DNA of 64,000 nt from Castor canadensis (lineage: Eukaryota; Chordata; Mammalia; Rodentia; Castoridae): positions 11,750,001 to 11,814,000 of the forward strand of contig NC_133401.1 of assembly GCF_047511655.1 (NCBI RefSeq), in the 5' to 3' direction. The notes beneath the pieces were generated by a model. That model worked only from the letters and a program-made list of their open reading frames with translations, made no database searches and was not told the DNA's origin. Of the stretch, positions 22,783 through 34,589 are shown in pieces. The position numbers were made by a program, and so were the translations under genes. Within the stretch, counting starts at the first letter, position 1. Every line of letters begins with the position of its first letter.

Positions 22783-23026
22783 AAAGGACTGGAATAATCT
22801 TGACTGTGGTCCTATTGAGGCAAATGGCAGAGTTATGGATGAGACAGGTGTAGGATCCGCTATTATCTGTAGTGACATTGGGGATAAAGAGATCTGTGTG
22901 GGCTCCCATTGAAAAGCCACAATTACTGTGCAGATAGGTTAGAGCCCAGGCTGCACAAGAGGCTGAGGTTTGCCCCTGGATAGAAATGGGAGACCAGAGG
23001 GGATGTGATGAGGGTGTCTGGGTCAA
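22783..23026 (-). pseudogene. CEACAM B-type Ig exon, pseudogene P3
   Basis: This 244-nt exon runs from an acceptor (TTTGCTTCAG) to GTAGGTGG. The first half reads PDTLITSPLVSHFYPG, then ANLSLLCSLGSNLSAQ with the B-strand Cys, then TAA where the family has Tyr (AQYSW), then LWLFNG. The second half continues in another frame as DLFIPNVTTDNSGSYTC, then HNSAICLNRTTVKII. One nonsense codon and one frameshift inactivate it, while the DxSGSYTC and NRTT glycosylation motifs are preserved. Confidence 0.85.
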
Positions 23027-23140
23027 CTGAAGCAAACACAATAAAGTCACCTGTGACGTCGACAGAGGTAAGATCCTACCTTGCAGAAAAACACAAGTAT
23101 ACCCCTGAGTCATGTACAAACTTGTTTTTAAAAAGTCCCA

Positions 23141-23228
23141 ACCAGTGCTGGTAATGTAGCTCGGTTATAGAACACTTGCCTAGCATGCACGAGGCCCTGG
23201 GTTTCATTCTCAGTACAACACACACACT
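23141..23228 (+). repeat. ID-like SINE
   Basis: 'gtgctggtaatgtagctcggttatag' head and 'gggtttcattctcagtacaa' end. The paralogous position in block I carries an ID-like SINE at 13688, so this one may also predate the duplication. Confidence 0.75.
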
Positions 23229-23525
23229 AAAACATCCCAGCTATACCCTGTCCAGAGGGTATAGATCACTGAGCCTGAATCTGACACATGTCCTGTTTCT
23301 CCATCACAGGAGGTGACCCCAGACTCTCCAGACGGGTACAGCCCTCCCCCAACCTTGGCTTAAGGCTAGGCTGCCTAGATGTGCCTGGGGCAGGTCGGCA
23401 GGGCCTGCCTGGTGCCCAGGGATGAAGATCTGTGTACTTGGACCTGAGAGGGACTAAGTGGCCTCGTCTCTGGCCCTGTGTACTGGGGCTGGCAGCCAGG
23501 GCCATGGGGGAATAGAGTTACTCAC

Positions 23526-23775
23526 AGAGAACATTCAGAGACAGGGTCACTTCGGTTGGTGCTCACTGGGTTCCAGGTTCCACACTCATAGCTTCCAGTG
23601 TCATCTCTTGTGACTCTGAGTGAAGTGAGGGTCCTATTGTTCTTGGACAGCTCAAGCCTGTCCCTGTCTGGAAGGCTGTGACCATTTATCCACCACAGGT
23701 GGGGTGTGTCCTGAGTCTCAGAGTCCTCCATGGGGTTGTAGTTATTGCCTGTGACGAAGGGTTTGGGTAACTCCC
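23526..23775 (-). pseudogene. CEACAM A-type Ig exon with loss of the B-strand Cys, pseudogene P3
   Basis: This 250-nt exon lies between ATGTCTGCACAG and GTGAGTAAC. It encodes ELPKPFVTGNNYNPMED, then SETQDTPHLWWINGHSLP, then LELSKNNRTLTSLRVTR and DDTGSYECGTWNPVSTNRSD, a close match to CEACAM A1 domains. Family members have about ten extra residues between NPVED and ETQD that include the first disulphide Cys. Here they are missing in frame. Near the 3' end a small deletion turns the ...VTLNV block into SECSL and changes the exit phase. The exon is open but would make a defective domain. Confidence 0.85.
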
Positions 23776-25661
23776 CTGTGCAGACATCAGAGAGAAAATG
23801 GCCCTGTGTGGTACCTGTGATCCCTGCAGAAGCCTCTTTCCATCAAAGTTACCCTCATTCTCTTCCCAACAAACCTGAGTTCTTAAAGAACCAGGCAGGA
23901 GCACGACTCACAGCGGATGCCTGAGGACCTGAGCACTTAAGAGTACATGGGGCTGTATGAGTTTACGTGGTGAAGCACAGACTTTCTCACATGTGAACTT
24001 AGCTGAAACCTTTGGTCATGGACTGGCCCAGGACCAGGAGTCAGAGCACCGTAATACTTCTGCTCATCACTGACCCACTGCCTCCCTGGCCTCAGAAACT
24101 GTGGGTTCTCAGTCCTTTCAGCTGCACAGACCTCCCCTGCTCAGCCTGGGTTGTGTCCTCTGAGACTCTGCTTTTCAAGGCTGTCCTAGAGCAGGGTCCT
24201 AATGGACTTCCTATTTTGCTTAAACTCCTAGAAGCCAACATGGCTGACCTGAGGACCAACTGTGTTAGTACACATCGTACACAAGCAGTCCAGGAGCAAG
24301 CCTGGCATTGGCTCCGAGGAGAGGTTGGGGCTGCAAGATTGGACAATTCTGCTCGGATGTTTGATGGCCTTTATCATAAAGTCAGCAATGACTCCAAGGA
24401 ATGATCTAGGAAAGAAGCACAGACAGGCTTCAGAGCAGAATTACCTTCTTGTCCTTGTGCTTTAATGTCCCTTCTCCCTCTGCAGAGGACAGATAAGGAC
24501 CCGGTGTCTCTCCTGCAAAGCTTGTGGAGGTTTTCAAGTGCAGAAGAGCAGACTGGCAGAAGGCAGGGAGAATGAACTTGCTGCACTTCAGGCTCTTGTG
24601 GCCATGCGTGTCTGACTCATCTGAGATGGGAATTGTGACACTGGGCAAATTGTAATAATTGTGTTAATATCCAGATCTAAGACCAATTCTTGAAGGGACT
24701 ATTTCTGTAGAGCATGACAATGTCTTAGTCTGAGCTCTGAAGTCTGCAGGTCACATTGTGATGTGAGTCCTACATGGGGACAAAAAGGTCAGGGGAGAAG
24801 TCTGAGATGTGCTAGTATATAAAGGAGGAATCTGCCAAACTCATCAATGTGCTATACATCACGTGAGTAATTTAGACGTCTATGTCCCTAAGTCCTATGG
24901 TGACTTGGGATAAGAGGGGAGAAACCCGACCCAGGTGTGTGACATGTTTTGTTCCATTTCTTTAGGAATCACAAGTACAGTTTTTTCAAGTTCTTCCAAA
25001 TGAGGCAGCATCTGATTAATATGATCAGTGGGTGGTGCTTCTGGCTCTTATAAAGGACCCACCTGTGACAACAATGACACAGGTGAGTGTGATTTATGCA
25101 GTAAACCTATCAGTTTGCACCATCCAGTCACCTGCCCCTTGGGGAAGCTCCCAGGAACCACTGGAGGATCCTGAGAGCCACAGTGGAACCAGGATGGAGA
25201 TGGTGAAATGGGTGGAGGAGCCTGGGGCTTTAGGGCATGCAGCCATGTCCTTCTGCCTCTGACCCCCTGGTTCAGTCAGTTCAGAGTGTGGACAGAAGAG
25301 TTGCTCATCCTTGCTGTGGCCTGTTTCACATGTCAGCATCATGGAAGAAAAGAGGTCTGGTCAGGGACCCAGGCTACTTCAGAGTGAGGGACATTGACTT
25401 GTGATGGGCACACAGGGACAGTTACTTTGACTGATTTTTGTGTCCTTTACTATTGCCCAGGAGGGTGGGCCTGGCTCCAGCGTAGCAGGAAGGGAACAGA
25501 AAGGTAAGTCAATAGTCTGGGGAAGGTACAGGAGAGGCAAGCTAGGCAGACAAGAGGAAGTCCTGCTTAGAATAAGGGGGAGTGTAATGAGGGGTGGCAA
25601 AGGAACACAGAGAGCCAGAAACAGCAAGGAAAGTGATCACTAGGGGTTACTGTGACTTCAA
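23776..25661. other. Presumed CEACAM intron, nothing recognised
   Basis: This stretch between the A exon and the L1 fragment holds no recognised exon, SINE or long open frame. A plus-strand 130-codon frame at 24012-24404 lacks homologues in the other duplicated blocks. Confidence 0.4.
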
Positions 25662-25676
25662 AGACCCAAGGTACCA

Positions 25677-26668
25677 CATGAAAAATGCTCACCATCCCAG
25701 GCCATAAAGGAAATGCAAATCAAAACCACACTAAGATTCCACCTCACCCCTGTTAGAATAGCTACCATCAAGAACACCAGCAACAACAAGTGGGGAAAAA
25801 GGAACTCGTACACTGCTGGTGGGAATTCAGGCTGGTACAACCATCTGGAAAACAATATGGAGGCTTCTTAAAAATCTAAACATAGATCTGCCATATGATC
25901 CAGCAATCCCACTCCCAGGGTTATACCCAAAGGAATGCAACACAGGTTACTCCAGAGGCACCTGCGCACCCATGTTTATTGCGGCACTATTCACAATAGC
26001 CAAGTTATGGAAACAGCCAAGATGCCCCACTACTGACGAATGGATCAAGAAAATGTGGTATTTATACACAATGGAATTTTACTCAGCCACAAAGAAGAAT
26101 GAAATCTTATCATTCACAAGTAAGTGGATGGAACTGGAGAACATCATCCTGAGCTAGATTACCCAGGCTCAGAAGACTAAAAATCGTATGTTCTCCCTCA
26201 TATGCGGACTTTAGATCTAGGGCAAATGCAGCAATGTTTTTGGACTTGGGTCACATGACAAGGGGAGAGCACATACGGGAGGTATGCGGATAGGTAGAAA
26301 ACCCAAAACATGAAAGCGTTTGATGTCCCCACTGCAGAGAAGCTAATACAGTAACCTTAAAATAAGAGAGGTCACTATGGGAAGGTGACCAGGAAGTAGT
26401 GAAGAGGTCAGGTAGAGATGAATCAGTTCGGGTTGTAACACACTTGTGCGTGGAAGTAATGCTAGGAATCTCTGTATAGCTATCCTTATCTCAACTAGCA
26501 AAAACGCTTTGTCTTTCTTATTATTGCTTATGTCTTCTCTTCAACAAAATTGGAGAAAAGGGGCAGAACAGGTTCTGCCTGGAAGCAAGAGAGGTGGGGA
26601 GGGGGGCAGAGGGGAGAAATGGCCCAAACAATGTATGCACATATGAATAAATGAATAAAGAAAAAAAA
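25677..26668 (+). mobile_element. LINE-1 3' end, 5'-truncated, TSD-flanked
   Basis: The plus strand encodes the C-terminal part of ORF2 (IDLPYDPAIPLPG, then MFIAALFTIAKLWKQPRCP and WIKKMWYLYTMEFY) with a frame change near 25800. It then has a 3' UTR and the end 'cacatatgaataaatgaataaag' with a poly(A). Flanking copies of 'agacccaaggtacca' (25662-25676) and 'agacccaaagtacca' (26669-26683) form a 15-bp target duplication with one mismatch. Confidence 0.9.
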
Positions 26669-26899
26669 AGACCCAAAGTACCAAGAGCCCACTGGCTGCC
26701 TCTGAATTGAACTAGTGAAACCCTGAGACCCTCTGTAATCCAACAGCTCCAGGGTCACCATGTGACGTGCCTCCTGGGGTGGCCTTAGCAACAGGTAAGA
26801 GGGATGAAATGAGTCTCAGCTTCCAGGAGTTATAGAGGGCAAGTGTGGACAGATCTTCTAGGACTCTGCAGGCAGGATCTAAGCTCTAAAGAAGTTTTA

Positions 26900-27058
26900 G
26901 GCCATCCATCCATCCATCCATCCATCCACCATCCAGCCATCCAACCATCCAGCCATTCATCCACCCATCCATCCATCCATCCATCTGTCTGTCCACCCAT
27001 CCATCCACCCACCCATCCAGTCAGCCATCCAACCATCCATCCATCCATTCCATCCAAC
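26900..27058. repeat. (ATCC)n microsatellite
   Basis: About 160 bp of CATCCATC repeats with interruptions. The open frames rich in Pro/Ser/His or Trp/Met/Asp are artefacts. Confidence 0.95.
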
Positions 27059-27059
27059 C

Positions 27060-28167
27060 ATGTCCTCCCTACATTCCTTCCCTCCTGCATCACAAGACTG
27101 TTGAGAGTCAACTACACCTTGGGCCTGTGCTGCTTGCAGGGCACAGTGGGGAGTGAGACAGCAAAGTCCTCTCCTCTACCCTCCAGGGGAAGTGACAGCC
27201 AGAGCAACAGGAAACACCATTTCAAGTCCACCTAGGGAGGGCATGGCTCGGTTTCCTCACATTCTCTTGAGGCAGCTGATTTGGTTCCAAATTAAAAACT
27301 GACTAATTGTCCATTTGCTCTACCTCTCCAGCCCAGACTTCCCCCGCCCCTGCCTCCAAGCTGCTGAAATGAAAGCATCTGAGCCAACAGTTCCTCTCTG
27401 GGCCCAGATGCCTAATGCGGCCTCCAGAGAAGAGGGGGCGGGTATAGATGGAGACACACATCCTGAGTCTTTGGCCTGCCTTTATCATTTCTGACACCCT
27501 GATTCAGCAACTCTATTTCCTGTGCCTCAGTTTCCCTTCCATAGGACACATGGCAAATTGTATGTGTAGCATGTTGTGTGTGAATTAACCTGAAATACTC
27601 ACAGTCACTGACCTTGGTCTAAAGGAACCCCACATCAACCGCATCTATTATTGTTTGTCTCCAAGGAGAATTCCCTGTGCTGGGCCCCAGGGGGACAAGG
27701 ACCTCCCAGGAGAATCTTTTGTCCTCAGTTCCTTCCCTTGGGGACACTGGCCTTCCTGTGGTGACTCACAAGCTCATCAGGGCATTTGGCTAATGGCGTG
27801 AGGCACCTGTGCACCTGTGCTCTTCATGCTGAGTCTCAGGAGAGGGGAGGCCCAGATGTTCTCACCCAGATGTGGCTCTCAAGGCAGTGCACCAGCTGGT
27901 GACCAGTTCCCAGAGCTGTGAGATGCAGACAGGCAGGAAATGACTGCTCTTTGTCACCCAAATAGGAGGCCAAATTCATCTGGAATCAGGAGTCAGAGAC
28001 AGGGGCCTAATTTAGAGACATCCCAGGGTACAGCTTATCTGAGGATCCTAAGGTGGACGTCAGGGAACACTATCTGAATCCTATGGTCTCTTGCAGCAGA
28101 GTGGCCCTGGGAGGATGGAGTTACCACATCCAATTATCTTACTGTCAAATGAACGATGGTTAACGTT
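27060..28167. other. Intronic or intergenic DNA, nothing recognised
   Basis: No exon, SINE or known repeat was identified between the ATCC tract and the large L1. Confidence 0.4.
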
Positions 28168-28678
28168 TGAATTTTTATTTATTTATTTTTCTTTTTTTAT
28201 TGTTTTATTATTCATATGTGCATACAAGGCTTGGGTCATTTCTCCCCTCTGCCCCCACTCCCTCCATTACCACCCACTCCGCCCCCTCCCTCTCCCCCCA
28301 CCCCAATACCCAGCATAAACTATTTTGCCCTGATCTCTAATTTTGTTGAAGAGAGAGTATAGGCAATAATAGGAAGGAACAAGTGTTCCTGGTTGAGATA
28401 AGGATAGCTATACAGGGAGCTGACTCACATTAATTTCCTGTACGTGTGTGTTGCCTTCTAGGTTAATTCTTTTTGATCTAACCTTTTCTCTAGTTCCTGG
28501 TCCCCTTTTCCTATTGGCCTCAGTTGCTTTTAAGGTATCTGCTTTAGTTTCTCTGTGTTAAGGGCCACAAATTCTAGCTAATTTTTTAGGTGTCTTACCT
28601 ATCCTCACCCCTCCCTGGTGTGCTCTCACTTTTATCATGTGCTCAAAGTCCAATCCCCTTGTTGTATTTGACCTTGAT

Positions 28679-31600
28679 CTAATGTCCACATATGAGAGAG
28701 AACATACAATTTTTGGTCTTTTGGGCCAGGCTAACCTCACTCAGAATGATGTTCTCCAATTCCATCCATTTACCAGCGAATAATAACATTTCATTCTTCT
28801 TCATGGCTGCATAAAATTCCATTGTGTATAGATACCACATTTTCTTAATCCATTCGTCAGTAGTGGGGCATCTTGGCTGTTTCCATAACTTAGCTATTGT
28901 GAATAGTGCTGCAATAAACATGGGTGTGCAGGTGCCTCTGGAGTAACCTGTGTCACAGTCTTTTGGGTATATCCCCAAGAGTGGCATTGCTGGATCAAAT
29001 GGTAGATCAATGTTTAGATTTTTAAGTAGCCTCCAAATTTTTTTCCAGAGTGGTTGTACTAGTTTACATTCCCACCAGCAGTGTAAGAGGGTTCCTTTTT
29101 CCCCGCATCCTCGCCAACACCTGTTGTTAGTGGTGTTGCTAATGATGGCTATTCTAACAGGGGTGAGGTGGAATCTTAGTGTGGTTTTAATTTGCATTTC
29201 CTTTATTGCTAGAGATGGTGAGCATTTTTTCATGTGGTTTTTGACCATTTGAATTTCTTCTTTTGAGAAAGTTCTGTTTAGTTCACGTGCCCATTTCTTT
29301 ATTGGTTCCTTAGTTTTGGGAGAATTTAGTTTTTTAAGTTCCCTATATATTCTGGTTATCAGTCCTTTGTCTGATGTGTAGCCGGCAAATATTTCCTCCC
29401 ACTCTGTGGGTGTTCTCCTCAGTTTAGAGACCATTTCTTTTGATGAGCAGAAGCTTTTTAGCTTTATGAGGTCCCATTTATCTATGCTATCTCTTAGTTG
29501 CTGTGCTGCTGGGGTTTCATTGAGAAAGTTCTTACCTATACCTACTAACTCCAGAGTATTTCCTACTCTTTCCTGTATCAACTTTAGAGTTTGTGGTCTG
29601 ATATTAAGGTCCTTGATCCATTTTGAGTTAATATTGGTATAGGGTGATATACATGGATCTAGTTTCAGTTTTTTCAGACTGCTAACCAGTTTTCCCAGTA
29701 GTTTTTGTTGAAGAGGCTGCTATTTCTCCATCGTATATTTTTAGCTCCTTTGTCAAAGACAAGTTGGGTATAGTTGTGTGGCTTCATATCTGGGTCCTCT
29801 ATTCTGTTCCACTGGTCTTCATGTCTGTTTTTGTGCCAGTACCATGCTGTTTTTATCGTTATTGCTTTGTAATATAGTTTGAAGTCAGGTATCGTGATAC
29901 CTCCAGCATTGTTCTTTTGACTGAGTATTGCCTTGGCTATTCGTGGCCTCTTGTGTTCCCATATAAATTTCACGGTAGATTTTTCGATCTCTTTAATGAA
30001 TGTCATTGGAATTTTGATGGGAATTGCATTAAACATGTAGATTACCTTTGGGAGTATAGACATTTTTACTATGTTGATTCTACCAATCCGTGAGCATGGG
30101 AGATCTCTCCACTTTCTATAGTCTTCCTCAATCTCTTTCTTCAGAAGTTTATAGTTTTCCTTGTAGAGGTCATTCACATCTTTTGTTAGGTTTACATCTA
30201 GGTATTTGATTTTTTTTGAGGCTATTGTAAATGGAATTGTTTTCATACATTCTTTTTCAGTTTGCTCATTGTTAGTGTATAGAAATGCTAATGATTTTTC
30301 TATGTTGATTTTATATCCTGCTGCCTTGCTATAGCTATTGATGATGTCTAGAAGGTTCTGAGTAGAGTTTTTTGGGTCTTTAAGGTATAGGATCATGTCA
30401 TCTGCAAATAGGGATATTTTGACAGTTTCTTTACCTATTTGTATTCCTTTTATTCCTTCTTCTTGCCTAATTGCTCTGGCTAGGAATTCCAGTACTATGT
30501 TGAATAGGAGTGGAGATAGTGGGCATCTTTTCTGGTTCCTGATTTTAGAGGGAATGATTTCAGTTTTTCTCTGTGAAGTATAATGCTGGCTGTAGGTTTG
30601 TCATATATAGCTTTTATAATGTTGAGGTCCTTTCCTTCTATTCCTAGTTTTCTTAGAGCTTTTATCATGAAATGGTGTTGGATCTTATCAAAGGCTTTTT
30701 CTGCATCTATTGAGATGATCAAGTGGTTTTTGTCTTTGTTTCTGTTAATGTGGTTTATTACATTTATTGATTTTCATATGTTGAACCACCCCTGCATCCC
30801 TGGGATGAAGCCTACTTGGTCGTGGTGAGTAATCTTTTTGATGTGTTGTTGAATTCGGTTTGCCATTATTTTGTTGAAGATTTTTGCATGAATGTTCATT
30901 AAGGAGATTGGCCTATAGTTCTCCTTTTTGGAGGAGTCTTTGCCTGGTTTTGGAATAAGTGTAATACTGGCTTCATAAAATGTGTTTGGCAGTTTTCCTT
31001 CCCCTTATATTTCATGGAACAGTTTAAGGAGGGTTGGTATCAGTTCTTCTTTAAAGGTCTGATAGAATTCAGCAGAGAATCCATCAGGTCCTGGACTTTT
31101 CTTTTTGGGGAGACTCTTGATTGCTGCTTCAATTTCATTTTGTGTTATAGATCTATTCAGGTGATTAATTTCCTCTTGGTTCAGTTTTGGATGATCATAT
31201 GTATCTAGAAATCTGTCCATTTCTTTAATATTTTCAATTCTATTTGAATATAGGTTCTCGAAGTAGTCTCTGATGATTTCCTGGACTTCCATGGTGTTTG
31301 TTATTATCTCCCCTTTTGCATTTCTGATTCTACTAATTTGGGCTTTTTCTCTCCTCATTTTAGTCAGGTTTGCCTGTCAGGTATATCGATCTTGTTTATT
31401 TTTTCAAAGAACCAACTTTTTGTTTCATTAATTCTTTGTATTTTTTTTTGGTTTCTATTTCATTGATTTCAGCTCTTATTTTTATTATTTCTCTACTTCT
31501 ATTTGTTTTGGGATTTGCTTGTTCTTGTTTTTCTAGGAGTTTGAGATGTATCATTAGGTCATTGATTTGGGATCTTTCAGTCTTTTTAATATATGCACTC

Positions 31601-32310
31601 ATGGCTATAAACTTTCCTCTCAGGACTGCCTTTGCTGTGTCCCATAGGTTGCGGTAGATTGTGTTTTCATTTTCATTGACTTCCAGGAATGTTTTAATTT
31701 CCTCTTTTATTTCATCGATGATCCATTGTTCATTAAGTAATGAGTTATTTAGTTTCCAGCTATTTGCATGTGTTTTGTCTTTACTTTTGTTGTTGAGTTC
31801 TACTTTTACTGCATTGTGATCAGATAGTATGCACGGAATAATTTCTATTTTCTTATATTTGCTGAGGCTTGCTTTGTGCCCTAGGATATGATCTATTTTG
31901 GAGACGGTTCCATGGGCTGCTGAGAAGAATGTATATTGTGTAGAGGTTAGATGAAATGTTCTGTAGACAACAAGTAGGTCCATTTGATCTACTGTATATT
32001 TTAGATCTTGGATTTCTTTATTGATTTTTTGTTTGGATGATCTATCTATTGATGATAATGGGGTGTTAAAGTCTCCCACAACCACTGTCTTGGCGTTTAT
32101 ATATGCTTTTAGGTCTTTCAGGGTATGTTTGATGAAATTGGGTGTGTTGACATTGGGTGCATACAGGTTGATTATTATTATTTCCTTTTGGTCTATTTCC
32201 CCTTTTATTAGTATGGAATGTCCTTCTTTATCTCATTTGATCAATGTTGGTTTGAAGTCTACTTTGTCAGAGATAAGTATTGCTACTCCTGCCTCTGCCA
32301 CTCTCACAAG
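28679..32310 (-). pseudogene. L1 ORF2 remnant (EN-RT-C-terminal region), broken
   Basis: Open segments on the minus strand are 31396-32085 (endonuclease end and linker), 31005-31358 (start of RT palm: [17 protein letters not shown]), 30495-30722 (RT core around IDAEKAFD), 29674-30396 (RT thumb side) and 28679-29581 (Cys-rich end, [15 protein letters not shown]). Breaks between them are frameshifts or stops. The catalytic FADD segment lies between the pieces near 30.4-30.5 kb and is not in one continuous frame with its neighbours. The N-terminal part of the endonuclease is missing. Confidence 0.88.
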
Positions 32311-32314
32311 CTTT

Positions 32315-32833
32315 CCTGCTCCTGGTTGCTGGGCACGTGCCTGGCTCCCGCCAGAGGCTCTCTCCTGCTCCCGCCAGAGCCTCTCCGGCCTGCCTGGCTT
32401 GTTTATTTACAGTTCCGGGAAGGATTCCCTTCCCCCAGTCTTTGGCGCTCAGTGCTCCCCACCCTCTTTCCCACTTGTCTTTATTGTTCTTATTGCTTAT
32501 TACTCAGTTTCTCTTTTTCCCCCGGGTGGGGGTCGGTCTGTCCAGGGGGCTATGCTGCTCTGGCCCAGGGTTGTCTGTGGGAGTACCGTGGTACCGCTTG
32601 TCCACGTCTTCCCAAGCCGTCTGTGCGTGGGCGACTGGTGGCCCAGGGGCCCTCCTGGTTTCTCCATTAACGTGAAGTGGAGATGTTCTGCACTGCCTGG
32701 AGTTGTGGAGGGGTCAAAGTTTTGCATCGTCTTGGTGGTTTTGCCTGCAAGGTGTGTCTCCAGTGTCTCTCCAAGATTTCACTATAGGAGGCCTACTTTC
32801 TGCTTCCTCCCTCTAGCCGCCATCTTGGAAAGC
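32315..32833 (-). promoter_or_regulatory. L1 5' UTR with internal-promoter start
   Basis: It is GC-rich relative to its surroundings. The minus strand opens 'caagatggcggctagaggg', containing the AAGATGGCGGC core typical of a YY1 site at L1 starts. This would have been the internal RNA polymerase II promoter of the element. Activity cannot be judged from sequence. Confidence 0.6.
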
Positions 32834-32977
32834 TGAATTTTTATCCACTTGGTGTGTCCTACTCAAGCCTCAGTGTAAGGACGTAATTCAGAGGGGGAGG
32901 TAGGTACAATACAGGCCTGGAAGACCTGTGTGTGTGTGAAGTAGAATTAATCCCACCAAGCACAGAGAATCACTCAC

Positions 32978-33329
32978 CGAACACATGGAGCTGCACAGAT
33001 GCTGATTCATAAGTAAGATCAGTTTTTAAGGTATGTAGAGTGTAGAATCCTATGTCCTTTTGAGTGACTTTCTCTAACAGCAGGGATCCATTGTGGTATA
33101 TCGTCACTCTACTGCTGTACAAAGGCCCTGGCCTAATGGATCGAATGTCTGTCCTATATAGTGCAATACCATGGCTCGCCCCTGCATCTTCACCAGTAAT
33201 ATGCTTGAAGGTTCTCTGACAGATAGCGCACACATAGAAGAACGTCACTGCCTTCTGCAGCATTGGCTGGCACTGATTCAGTGGTGAGTTGGGCAGTGGT
33301 GGGCAGGTGCCAGAAGGTTAAAAGTGAGA
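32978..33329 (-). pseudogene. CEACAM N-domain (IgV-like) exon, pseudogene P3
   Basis: This 352-nt exon has acceptor CTCCTCCCTCCTAG and donor GTGAGTGATT (family exon 2 is about 360 nt as I recall). It opens SLLTFWHLPTTAQLTTESVP, the end of the leader and mature N-terminus. It continues NAAEGSDVLLCVRYLSENLQAYYW and then hits TGA. A one-base shift restores the family pattern: RPGPLYSSRVTIYHNGSLLL, then VTQKDIGFYTLHTLKTDL. It is one frameshift away from a full N domain, the typical ligand-binding face of CEACAMs. Colinear partners would be the A, B and transmembrane exons at 23.5, 22.8 and 20.0 kb. Confidence 0.9.
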
Positions 33330-33430
33330 CTAGGAGGGAGGAGAGAGAAATCCATCAATATTGTAACCTCCATATTGTATGGAAAGATAAAGCTCTGGAC
33401 CCCCATCTTGTGTCTTTACCTCCAGCTTTG

Positions 33431-33432
<2 letters not shown>

Positions 33433-33466
<34 letters not shown>

Positions 33467-33468
33467 TT
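33433..33468. repeat. (GT)n microsatellite
   Basis: An uninterrupted GT run of about 36 bp, 0.1 kb upstream of the N-domain exon in transcription direction. Confidence 0.95.
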
Positions 33469-33469
33469 G

Positions 33470-34585
33470 TATTTGTGTGGATACATGAGTGTCTCTCATA
33501 GGTACAGTTAAGCAGCATGACCTCCATTTCTTCTTGTCACTTCCTCTGTATGGAGCACCCTTCCCAGGTGTCTGCACGGCTCACCCCACTTCTCCCTCAC
33601 ATCCCTGCTCACACTCAGGCACCCTGGGCAGACCCTTTAACTGAAATCCCTCCACTGGATACCCTGGGTCTTCACTTTCTTACCTCTCCCTGCTCTATCC
33701 CTGAGATCTTGTCACTCCCTGACCTCACCTTCTGGATGTCTTTGCTGCGCTGTGCTCCTGCCACTAGAAGAAGAGCTGTGTGGGAACCGGGCCTGCTCTG
33801 ATCTTTGTTGTAGCCCAGTGCCTAGAACAGGCTCAGGTTCTAGGGTGATGAACTAGCGTTCCCAGGGCCTCAGGAACAGGGGTGTGTCAATTTTGAAGTT
33901 GGTAACTAAGAATGTGTTTAATGTAGCACTTATATTTTTTTGTGAGACACCCTGACTTATTTGTCCACACTAATTTTCAAAATACAGTGGGCCTGATGAT
34001 CAACTTGGAATAGCTTTTTCCTCCCTTCATTTCCAATTCCTGTTCACAAAGAGTTTCCTGTGGCTAAGCCTGTGTCACTCTTTGTGTCCTCTCCCCTCAG
34101 GCTCCAAACAGACCCCTCTCAGGATCTTTCCTTCCCCAGGAGACCCCAGCCAGTCTCTGTGCTTCCCTTCACCTTGCCCCCTCACCTGAGAGCTGGGAGG
34201 GGCTGATGGGGTCTCCATGGTGCTCTGCCTGCTCTGTCCTCCCTCTGTGGAGCAGAGCTTCTGCTCCAGATCTGCTCCTTAAGCCGGGTTGCTCTGGGTG
34301 TCAACTCTGCTGCCCTTCCTCCCTCAGAGCAGAACCTCTACCCAGGGCAAGAGCTCTTCCCAGGGTCACATGGGATGGAGGTAGAGTTTGTATCTAGGAC
34401 ACTCGTCTGTCCCCTTCCCTCTCAGTACTGCCTCCTGTCCATTTGCCCCTTCCTTTGGGTTAGATTCACACCCCAGAAACACCTTGAATAGCAGGGCTAA
34501 ACGTGGGAGTTAATTATGACTGAGAGAAGGGTAAGAGGGACAGGGTGGGGGTGCTGGGGTGTGTCCTGGTCTGGGCAACACAGAG
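33470..34585. other. Presumed CEACAM intron 1, nothing recognised
   Basis: No SINE, exon or long frame was recognised in this stretch between the N exon and duplication block III. Confidence 0.4.
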
Positions 34586-34589
34586 AGCT

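Larger units (their letters stand above)
28179..32833 (-). mobile_element. LINE-1 with 5' UTR but no ORF1, TSD-flanked
   Basis: The element lies in minus orientation. The 3' end (T-run from about 28192) and the 5' end ('ttccaagatggcggctagag', near 32830) are flanked by an 11-bp duplication 'tgaatttttat' (28168-28178 and 32834-32844), so both ends are original. From the 5' end there are about 520 bp of GC-rich 5' UTR. Then, near 32285-32315, the sequence enters ORF2 inside the endonuclease domain (EAGVAILISDK, later [15 protein letters not shown]). Reverse transcriptase follows ([29 protein letters not shown]), then the C-terminal Cys-rich region to about 28679. ORF1 and the ORF2 start are absent. 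Frameshifts near 29.6 and 30.4 kb and several stops make it inactive. Confidence 0.92.

Noticed and set aside
26830-27235. 130-codon frame rich in Pro/Ser/His
   Set aside because: It is a translation of the ATCC repeat.
32021-32836. Plus-strand 271-codon frame and two overlapping ones
   Set aside because: They are antisense to the L1 5' UTR and endonuclease region on the minus strand, with no family features.
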